NCBI GenBank assembly: GCA_964526915.1
Contig: CAZGMS010000074.1
Span: 1 to 13,899 of the forward strand
Direction: 5' to 3'
Length of the DNA: 13,899 nucleotides
From: JAHJDR01 sp964526915
Lineage (GTDB): Bacteria > UBA10199 > JADGCS01
Of this stretch, positions 1-5,382 are shown one piece after another. The notes under the pieces were generated by a model that saw nothing but the letters and a program-made list of their open reading frames with translations, had not been told where the DNA came from and made no database searches. Every line of letters starts with the position of its first letter. The first letter of the stretch is position 1. A program made the translations under genes and the position numbers.

Positions 1-125
1 CCCTTGCCGCCATCGCCGCCGTCAGGGCCGCCGCGGGGGACATACTTTTCCCTGCGGAACGAGATGCTTCCCCTGCCTCCGTGACCGGCCTGAACGGAAA
101 TGTTGGCTTCGTCGATGAATTTCAT
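1..125 (-). CDS. obg: Obg/CgtA GTPase, N-terminal fragment (cut by window edge)
   Basis: Only the first 41 codons are present; the gene runs off the left edge. The translation begins MKFIDEANISVQAGHGG and continues through SFRREKYVPRGGPDGGDGG. This is the glycine-rich start of the Obg fold, which precedes the GTPase domain in all Obg/CgtA proteins. Members are essential ribosome-associated GTPases acting in 50S maturation and stress control. The gene lies downstream of rplU and rpmA in the same orientation, the usual bacterial order. A terminator hairpin separates it from rpmA. The GTPase motifs cannot be checked because they lie outside the window. Identification is firm from this signature alone. 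Confidence 0.95.
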   Translation of the reverse strand, partial: MKFIDEANISVQAGHGGRGSISFRREKYVPRGGPDGGDGGK

Positions 126-133
126 AACAACAA

Positions 134-161
134 AAAAAGCCCTCTGAGCGGAGGGCTTTTT
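134..161 (-). terminator. Rho-independent terminator between rpmA and obg
   Basis: An 11-bp perfect stem (AAAAAGCCCTC / GAGGGCTTTTT) encloses a 6-nt loop, and a T-run follows the stem on either strand. It lies 32 bp past the rpmA stop and just before the obg start. It should end or attenuate rplU-rpmA transcription. Because the stem is A/T-flanked on both sides it could work in both directions. Confidence 0.8.
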
Positions 162-193
162 GCAAAATCGTCAACGCATTGTACCCGAAAAAA

Positions 194-463
194 TCATTGA
201 GCGTTCACGGGAGCAGGAACCACGTTCACGCATTTTTTAGTTTTGGAATAACGCGAAAATTCTACCTGCCCGTCGATCTTGGCAAAAATCGTGTAATCTT
301 TGCCCAAACCCACGTTCACGCCGGGATGATACTTGGTGCCCACTTGTCTCACGATGATCTCTCCGGATTTGACCAGTTGGCCGCCGTAACGCTTGATCCC
401 CAGGCGTTGTCCGGGTGAATTTCTGCCGTTGCTGGTTGAGCCGCCCGCTTTTTTGTGTGCCAT
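194..463 (-). CDS. rpmA: 50S ribosomal protein bL27
   Basis: An 89-residue protein starting MAHKKAGGSTSNGRNSPG, the invariant bL27 N-terminus that reaches toward the peptidyl transferase centre. The family core follows: RLGIKRYGGQ, then a stretch ending GTKYHPGVNVGLGKDYTIFA. An upstream in-frame ATG at 499 would add 12 residues (MTNDCWLAASKF). That extension does not resemble the cleavable leader of Firmicutes L27, and neither start has a strong ribosome-binding site, so the conserved MAHKKAG start is chosen. The gene follows rplU after an 89-bp gap in which I see no other feature, and precedes the terminator and obg. Confidence 0.97.
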   Translation of the reverse strand: MAHKKAGGSTSNGRNSPGQRLGIKRYGGQLVKSGEIIVRQVGTKYHPGVNVGLGKDYTIFAKIDGQVEFSRYSKTKKCVNVVPAPVNAQ

Positions 464-552
464 AAACTTACTGGCCGCCAGCCAACAATCGTTTGTCATT
501 TAATTTATTAGTAAGATGACTCGCGATGAACGACTGACGCCAAAGAAAAAAA

Positions 553-861
553 TTAATTCTTCTGAATATCGACCACTTCCAAATTTGTCAGATGTTGTCT
601 GTGTCCCTGTTTTTTATGATAACCTGTGCGACGCTTGAATTTGCCGATAGTCACTTTATCGCCCTTCGTGTGATCCAACACTTTGGCCACAACCTTGGCG
701 CCCTGGACCACGGGGTTTCCGTACACAGGGGTTTCGTCAATGAGGGCCAGCACATCGAGATTGACTTCGCACCCCGGCAGGGCATCGAGTTTTTCGACGG
801 TGATTTTTTGTCCTTTTGTAACCTGATACTGTTTATTACCAGTTCTGATGACGGCTTCCAT
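553..861 (-). CDS. rplU: 50S ribosomal protein bL21
   Basis: A 102-residue protein of normal length. It begins MEAVIRTGNKQYQVTKGQKI, the typical bL21 opening. The basic C-terminal block with KFKRRTGYHKKQGHRQ and the ending LEVVDIQ are family signatures for 23S rRNA binding. An AGAGG ribosome-binding site lies about 7 bp before the ATG. It is the first gene of the rplU-rpmA-obg cluster. A sigma-70-type promoter lies about 50-80 bp upstream. Confidence 0.97.
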   Translation of the reverse strand: MEAVIRTGNKQYQVTKGQKITVEKLDALPGCEVNLDVLALIDETPVYGNPVVQGAKVVAKVLDHTKGDKVTIGKFKRRTGYHKKQGHRQHLTNLEVVDIQKN

Positions 862-914
862 ACGCGACCTCTATTTTCCATTGGTTATCTGATATATTTT
901 CAAAGGCCTGCGTA

Positions 915-942
915 ACTATGATAACTGGGTCACTGATGTCAA
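915..942 (-). promoter_or_regulatory. Predicted sigma-70 promoter of rplU-rpmA
   Basis: On the minus strand a perfect -35 box TTGACA (937-942) is followed after 16 bp by CATAGT (915-920), which matches 4 of 6 bases of the -10 consensus. Transcription would start near 908 and give a leader of about 47 nt before rplU. The remaining 943-1170 holds one palindrome (967-981) and the ribosome-binding site of the next gene. I found no convincing plus-strand promoter there. Confidence 0.55.
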
Positions 943-966
943 TGGGTAAGGGGCCTTAAAATGAAT

Positions 967-981
967 GTCCAAAATTTGAAC
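967..981. promoter_or_regulatory. 15-bp palindrome, copy 1 (operator-like)
   Basis: GTCCAAAATTTGAAC is an almost perfect palindrome (7-bp arms, one mismatch). It lies in the divergent gap between rplU and the lipoprotein gene, about 25 bp upstream of the predicted rplU -35 box. Two close relatives occur on the far side of the lipoprotein gene (2208-2222 and 2233-2247). It may be a binding site for a dimeric regulator or a repeat terminus; the sequence does not decide. Confidence 0.35.
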
Positions 982-1170
982 AAGGATCAATCATAGTGCA
1001 TTATTCAAGTGGACGTGGCGTGAAGACACCATAACCCTTTGAAATGATTAAAATCAGGCGCATGTGAAAAAGACGCAACTTTTGCCGTATGTCTTCGATA
1101 ATATTGCCGGCACTAATAGATTGTAAAATTTGGCCGTCAAATTAATCGTTTTCCAAAGAAGGAAGCGTGT

Positions 1171-2121
1171 ATGTTAAAGAAAATCTTATTATTCACATTA
1201 TTGATTTTAACCATTTTGCATGTGGTCAGTTGTGATAGCAACGAGACAGCCTTAAATCCCGATGCCGATATTGATTATTCATTGTATGCCATCACGATGG
1301 GGGCTGTAGAGGGTAGTACGGCATACGTACACATTCCCGGACAGATTTTTGGTAATGGGACTGCGCTTAGCGGGGTGACGATAGAGGTTTACCAGAATGG
1401 CAAGTACATCGGGAGTATCTCGCAGGTAAGTGGCATTTACGCATCGGGAGCGAATCTGGTGATTTTTAAGGTCAGCGGCCTAGCCAGTGGGGACAGGCTT
1501 GGTTTTGTTATCAATCTTTCTGACAGTAGTTCGGTTTCCTATGAGGGAAAGGTTTCGGATGAACAGGAGACGCAGGCGGCGCTTGGTGTTCTTGAAGCAG
1601 ACCTTGTGCCGACGACGGAATTAGGAGCGGTAGGTTCCCTGTTTCAGGAAAAACAAACCTCTGTTGGTGATGCCTCTGCCGAGGACAAGAGCGGGATCTA
1701 TGTGGTGACTTTTGGTGGTTATGACTATGCCGCAGATTGCGAAATTGATTTTGTGTTGGCGACGGATTTTTTTATGGACAGCACGCTTGACGCGGATGAG
1801 GCGGCACAAGTCCTCTCAACAGGTAGTAGCGCTTTTGACCTCACTGTGGAACTTGCGCAAACAGACGATGGGTACCTCACCTGGGACGAGCTGAGTTCTT
1901 CTGGGAACGACTATTCAGGAGTGATCTATCAGGAAGGGTCGTTCGAGTTTTTCAAGGGCGATTATGTCAATGAGACCAATTACCGTTATACCCTTATTCA
2001 GGGGACCGTGAGCGATGGTCAGATCATTGGGGATTTTGTGAGTGTGATTGTCCTGGATGGCCAGAAACTTGAGAATGGGTTGGTGGGCAGTTGTACTGTG
2101 ACTTCCTCAATTGGTAATTAG
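1171..2121 (+). CDS. Predicted lipoprotein of unknown function
   Basis: A 316-residue protein I do not recognise. It has a lipoprotein signal peptide: two lysines at 3-4, a hydrophobic core, then a lipobox VVSC with the acylated Cys at residue 21. Asp follows the Cys; in E. coli this favours inner-membrane retention, but the rule may not hold here. The mature part is acidic, low in Lys/Arg and rich in Gly, Ser and Thr. It looks mostly beta-stranded: residues 40-125 resemble an Ig-like or carboxypeptidase-regulatory fold (LSGVTIEVYQNGKYIGS). Residues 229-240 (AQTDDGYLTWDE) resemble an EF-hand loop with D, G, L and E in the expected places, but the first ligand position is Ala. An AAGGAAG ribosome-binding site precedes the ATG by 6-7 bp. 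It stands alone between divergent rplU and the downstream signalling operon. Confidence 0.75.
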   Translation: MLKKILLFTLLILTILHVVSCDSNETALNPDADIDYSLYAITMGAVEGSTAYVHIPGQIFGNGTALSGVTIEVYQNGKYIGSISQVSGIYASGANLVIFKVSGLASGDRLGFVINLSDSSSVSYEGKVSDEQETQAALGVLEADLVPTTELGAVGSLFQEKQTSVGDASAEDKSGIYVVTFGGYDYAADCEIDFVLATDFFMDSTLDADEAAQVLSTGSSAFDLTVELAQTDDGYLTWDELSSSGNDYSGVIYQEGSFEFFKGDYVNETNYRYTLIQGTVSDGQIIGDFVSVIVLDGQKLENGLVGSCTVTSSIGN

Positions 2122-2207
2122 AATACCTCTTTCAAATAATGCACTGCATCTATTTTTTGCGTTATTGTCTTGAAATCCACAGAGATATTAATTAAGCGAC
2201 ATTAATC

Positions 2208-2247
2208 GTTCAAAATCTGAACACTTTGTTGTGTTCAATTTTTGGAC
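2208..2247. promoter_or_regulatory. Two 15-bp palindromes forming an imperfect hairpin
   Basis: GTTCAAAATCTGAAC (2208-2222) and GTTCAATTTTTGGAC (2233-2247) are both variants of the palindrome at 967-981. Their centres are 25 bp apart. Together they can fold into one long imperfect hairpin with a TTTGTT loop and a perfect TGAACAC/GTGTTCA inner stem. The second copy is a 14/15 inverted match to the copy at 967, so the lipoprotein gene is bracketed by inverted copies. It lies 86 bp past that gene's stop and about 180 bp before the response regulator gene. It could be an operator pair or a weak terminator; there is no T-run. Confidence 0.35.
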
Positions 2248-2268
2248 AGCAAATCATTTTTTTGGATA

Positions 2269-2397
2269 GAGGCTGTCAATTTGTATGATGAATTGTCATT
2301 CCTGCGAAAGCAGGAATCCAGAAAGTATTGATATTACTGGATCCCTGCCTGCGCAGGGATGACAAAATTTCAGAAAGTCGCCTAAATCGACAGCCTC
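2269..2397. repeat. Outer inverted repeat enclosing a REP-like element
   Basis: GAGGCTGTC (2269-2277) and its exact complement GACAGCCTC (2389-2397) bracket a 111-bp interior. The similarity continues inward for several bases (RATTTRG). Inside lies the REP-like double hairpin 2294-2364. It resembles a small nested inverted-repeat element in the leader of the signalling operon. The rest of the 2122-2423 gap holds only the palindromes at 2208-2247 and the ribosome-binding site AAGGGG before the ATG at 2424. Confidence 0.5.
2294..2364. repeat. REP-like paired-hairpin repeat, copy A
   Basis: The element starts TGTCATTCCTGC and ends with its inverted counterpart, GCAGGGATGACA. Each arm is itself a hairpin: TTCCTGC-GAAA-GCAGGAA on the left, ATCCCTGC-CTGC-GCAGGGAT on the right. 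A close relative lies at 10486-10554 and a disrupted one at 8991-9138. The TGTCATTCCTGC...GCAGGAATCCAG core is a type of dispersed repeat seen in many proteobacterial genomes. No transposase is present here. Confidence 0.8.
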
Positions 2398-2423
2398 GAT
2401 AGCCGAGAAACAAGGGGTTTGAT

Positions 2424-3818
2424 ATGTACGCCCATATTCTCTGCATTGATGACAACAATGAATTCTTGTTCAATCTCAGGGCATCACTCAAATACAAATA
2501 TCAGGTTTCGACGGCGATCAATTATGAGCTGGCCGCTCAGGTCATCACGCAAAACCCTGTGGATCTGGTTTTTCTCGACGTCAAATTGGGCGAGGGCGAG
2601 AGCGGGATTCGTCTGATTCAGAAGATGAAGGAGTTGGACCCGTCTTTGGTGATCATCATGTTGTCGGCATTCAAAAACGCGGACCTGATCGTGCACGCGA
2701 TCAAGGAAGGGGCCTCTGATTACCTGTGCAAACCCTATCCCTTTGAGGATCTGATCACGGTGATCGAAAGAAATCTGGCCAAAAAAATCATTCAGGACAA
2801 AAACGCAGCCTTCATCGAATATTGCAACGACAACACCAAACCCCACCAAATCATTGGCAAAGCGCCTGCCCTGCTCGACCTGCTCCAACAGGCGGAAAAA
2901 CTCAAAGGTCATTTTGCCAACGTGCTCATTGAGGGAGACTGCGGTACGGGCAAGGAAATGCTGGCGCGCTACCTGCACGCCATCGAAGATAATCCCAAAC
3001 GACCCTTCATTGCCATCAATTGCGCGGCCATCCCCGATACCCTCATCGAAACGGAATTATTTGGCCACGAGCGGGGATCTTTTACAGGGGCTGTGCAACG
3101 CAAGATCGGCAAGTGTGAGCTGGCACACAACGGTGATCTGTTTCTGGATGAGATCGACTCGGTGAAGCCGGAGTTTCAGGCCAAATTTTTACGCGTCCTG
3201 CAGGAGAAAGAATTTTACCGGGTTGGCGGCATACAACCCATCAAGGTGAACTTCAGGGTCATTGTGGCCACCAACAAGGATTTGTCGAAGCTGGTGCTGA
3301 CGGGGCAATTCAGGCAGGACTTGCTGTACCGCTTGCGGGTCATCTTTTTAAAAGTCCCCTCCCTCAGTGAACGGACAGCTGACATCGCTGACCTGGCCAA
3401 TTATTTCATCAATAAACACGCCAGAACACCGAAGGTGTTGTCGCAGGAGGTGCTTGCCTGTTTGCAGAACTACTCCTGGCCCGGCAATATTCGTGAATTG
3501 GAAAATCTGATTCAATCGTTGGTCATTTCGTCTCCCGCGAATGTGATTCAACCCTCGGATTTGCCGCAATGGTTTGCGCAAAACAGCGCGCTGGACGAAA
3601 CGGTGCCGCGGGAAGAAGCGGTGCCAGCAACGAGGCAAACAAGTCTTTCGTGTCAGCAGATCAACAAGACCCTCAAGGACTATTTGCTGGAGGTTGAAAA
3701 AAACTACATTGACCGGGCCCTCAAGGCGCATCGGGGGAACATCACGCACACGGCCAAGGTGTTGGGCATTAGCAGAACCACGTTGTATCATCGCTTTCAT
3801 GACAAAGAGGTTGTTTGA
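2424..3818 (+). CDS. NtrC-family sigma-54-dependent response regulator
   Basis: 464 residues with the complete NtrC architecture. The N-terminal receiver (about 1-120) has acidic D9/D10, phosphoacceptor D52 in VFLDVKLG, switch Ser81 and Lys103 in the KPYPF motif. The AAA+ sigma-54 interaction domain (about 143-370) has Walker A GDCGTGKE (171-178), a sigma-54-contacting loop reading GSFTGA (218-223) instead of the usual GAFTGA, and Walker B LFLDEID (239-245). A Fis-type helix-turn-helix ends the protein (GNITHTAKVLGISRTTLYHRF). It should activate sigma-54 promoters when phosphorylated. AAGGGG precedes the ATG by 8 bp. It heads a cluster with a hairpin protein, a dehydrogenase and a hybrid kinase, so the kinase at 5379-8036 is its likely partner. 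No convincing sigma-54 promoter was found inside the cluster. Confidence 0.95.
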   Translation: MYAHILCIDDNNEFLFNLRASLKYKYQVSTAINYELAAQVITQNPVDLVFLDVKLGEGESGIRLIQKMKELDPSLVIIMLSAFKNADLIVHAIKEGASDYLCKPYPFEDLITVIERNLAKKIIQDKNAAFIEYCNDNTKPHQIIGKAPALLDLLQQAEKLKGHFANVLIEGDCGTGKEMLARYLHAIEDNPKRPFIAINCAAIPDTLIETELFGHERGSFTGAVQRKIGKCELAHNGDLFLDEIDSVKPEFQAKFLRVLQEKEFYRVGGIQPIKVNFRVIVATNKDLSKLVLTGQFRQDLLYRLRVIFLKVPSLSERTADIADLANYFINKHARTPKVLSQEVLACLQNYSWPGNIRELENLIQSLVISSPANVIQPSDLPQWFAQNSALDETVPREEAVPATRQTSLSCQQINKTLKDYLLEVEKNYIDRALKAHRGNITHTAKVLGISRTTLYHRFHDKEVV

Positions 3819-3820
3819 CT

Positions 3821-4036
3821 ATGTGCACGAACGAAAACAAATTACAGTTGAGCGATATGTTGGTCCACTTGAGACACAGCTTGGGCAATCATTTGGCGGT
3901 CATTGGGTCATTGATTGCTGTCTGCAAAAACGTCGCTGTCGATGACCCCGATTTTGCCAGAGTGGTGGCCAATGCCGAAGGCAGTTATGGCGAAATTCTG
4001 GCCCTGCTACAACAGCCAGGGCAAACTGTTCAATGA
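3821..4036 (+). CDS. Small Spo0B/DHp-like histidine phosphotransfer hairpin (predicted)
   Basis: 71 residues, no full-length family recognised. The first helix contains LRHSLGNHLAVIGSL (17-31). This resembles the H-box helix of Spo0B-type and CitA-type dimerisation domains (LRHDxxNHLxxI), with candidate phospho-His H19 and conserved N23. A second predicted helix, about FARVVANAEGSYGEILALL, would close an antiparallel hairpin. No ATP-binding domain follows, so it could accept or relay phosphate but not autophosphorylate. The ATG is 2 nt past the regulator's stop, and an AAGAGG ribosome-binding site lies within the regulator's end, so translation is coupled. A TTG at 3815 would add two residues. 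The residue after His is Ser rather than the usual Asp/Glu. The gene is real by position; the function is an inference from a short motif. Confidence 0.65.
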   Translation: MCTNENKLQLSDMLVHLRHSLGNHLAVIGSLIAVCKNVAVDDPDFARVVANAEGSYGEILALLQQPGQTVQ

Positions 4037-4113
4037 CGGGACAGTCGCTATTAATATTTTGAATCGAGTGTGCTTTGAGACGAGTCAGGCACAATAAACG
4101 GAGGGGACACAAC

Positions 4114-5382
4114 ATGTATCAGCTTGACGCATTATCATCACGGGCGGATGCCTTGGCGGCAATGATGATTGGTCATTTCGGCCAGGGGACAAACAGGTTG
4201 GCCAAACCAACGCACCCTATTGACGAAGCTGTTCGGGAATTGTCAGCACCTGATTGGCATTTGGGAGGAGGCATGGGGACGACCGGAACAAACAGACCGA
4301 CATCAGCACGTTATGAGGGAAGCCAACAGATGGGCAGGAGATCACAGTTGTTTGGCTCAAGAAGCCACTTGTTTGGAACCGCTGGTGAGGCAGATGATGC
4401 GGCTGGGGGAATTATTTCGGATGATGTGCAGGCTGTAAGACGTGGAGTGATACGGCCCGAAAACCATATTATCCGAGTCATTGGTAAAATTGTTTTAAAT
4501 GAGGAGCAACGCGAGCGCCTGGGAAAATTGGAAGTACGATACATTGCCAGTGACAATCCAGCCAGAACAGATGTTGACGAAATACAATCCAGAATCGGTG
4601 ATTCCACCATTGTGCTCAATAATATTTCGACGCCCATCACAGGGCCTATGATGCGAAGCAGTCCGAACCTGCACTTCATACAGACCTGGTCAACGGGCAC
4701 GGACAATATTGATCTGGAGGCCGCGAGAGTTCTTGGCATACGCGTAGCAAACGTTCCAGGGTTTTCCACCGAAGCTGTTGCCGAAAAAACAATGGGATTG
4801 ATCATCCTGGCGGCGAACAATTTGCAGGCGGCCCACGCGCATGCCCTCCAGGGGGGATGGGATTATCAACAATTTCGAGGGATGGAATTAAGGGGCAAAA
4901 CACTTTGCCTTATCGGCCGGGGCAGAATTGGTCAGAGGGTTGCAGAACTTGCCCGTGTTTTTGGCATGAGAGTCATTTTGATTGGGTCCAATTCATCTCA
5001 AGCAGACCTGCATTCTGCCCTGGCACAAGCTGACGTCATCAGTTTGCATTGTCCCTATACGGCAAGCACTCACCATCTGATTGGTCAACAAGAGTTTGCC
5101 CTCATGCAGGGTGCCATTTTCATCAACAATTCCCGAGGTGGTGTGGTTGATGAAGATGCTCTGCTGACGGCCATTGAAGCAGGCCACATCAGATTCGCAA
5201 CGATGGATGTTTTTGAAAAAGAGCCACCAGCCACGAATCATCCCTTGTTGCAGCACCCAAATGTTTTTGTCACACCTCATTGCACCTGGAACACGGAAGA
5301 GGCTGTCAGGAACCTGACTGACAGTGCCATTTCAAACATTGAGTTATTTGTAAGAGGTGAATTAACAGAATTCGTTGTATGA
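4114..5382 (+). CDS. D-isomer-specific 2-hydroxyacid dehydrogenase family protein with long N-terminal extension
   Basis: 422 residues from the ATG at 4114, chosen because GGAGG lies 9 bp upstream; a TTG at 4075 has no such site. Residues about 115-422 form the full family fold: STGTDNIDL, NVPGFSTEAVAE, the nucleotide-binding loop LIGRGRIGQRVA (266-277), catalytic Arg341 in NNSRGGVVDEDAL, Glu370 in DVFEKEPP and His389 in TPHCTWNT. Enzymes of this family reduce 2-keto acids such as hydroxypyruvate or oxidise D-2-hydroxyacids. The end of the second Rossmann strand reads VILIGSNSS and lacks the usual acidic residue, so NADPH may be preferred. The first 110 residues are not part of the family: Gly/Ser/Arg-rich and low complexity, with a short repeat (SQLFGSRSHLFG). 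Its stop overlaps the kinase start by 4 bp (ATGA). Substrate unknown. Confidence 0.9.
   Translation: MYQLDALSSRADALAAMMIGHFGQGTNRLAKPTHPIDEAVRELSAPDWHLGGGMGTTGTNRPTSARYEGSQQMGRRSQLFGSRSHLFGTAGEADDAAGGIISDDVQAVRRGVIRPENHIIRVIGKIVLNEEQRERLGKLEVRYIASDNPARTDVDEIQSRIGDSTIVLNNISTPITGPMMRSSPNLHFIQTWSTGTDNIDLEAARVLGIRVANVPGFSTEAVAEKTMGLIILAANNLQAAHAHALQGGWDYQQFRGMELRGKTLCLIGRGRIGQRVAELARVFGMRVILIGSNSSQADLHSALAQADVISLHCPYTASTHHLIGQQEFALMQGAIFINNSRGGVVDEDALLTAIEAGHIRFATMDVFEKEPPATNHPLLQHPNVFVTPHCTWNTEEAVRNLTDSAISNIELFVRGELTEFVV

Noticed and set aside
464..499. N-terminal extension of bL27 (MTNDCWLAASKF) as a cleaved leader like that of Firmicutes.
   Set aside because: It lacks the leader and cleavage-site pattern, and the conserved MAHKKAG start lies just downstream.
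1105..1128. GGCAC...TTGT before the lipoprotein gene as a sigma-54 promoter, and TTGCCG...TAAAAT as a sigma-70 promoter.
   Set aside because: The sigma-54 spacing is 12 bp rather than 10, and the sigma-70 spacer is only 14 bp.
2484..2978. 164-codon minus-strand open frame opposite the response regulator.
   Set aside because: The plus frame encodes intact receiver and AAA+ motifs; the opposite frame shows no domain.
4733..4750. TTGGCATACGCGTAGCA resembles a -24/-12 sigma-54 promoter (GG and GC 10 bp apart).
   Set aside because: It lies within the dehydrogenase coding region, encodes the conserved LGIRVANVPG segment, and no gene start follows on that strand nearby.
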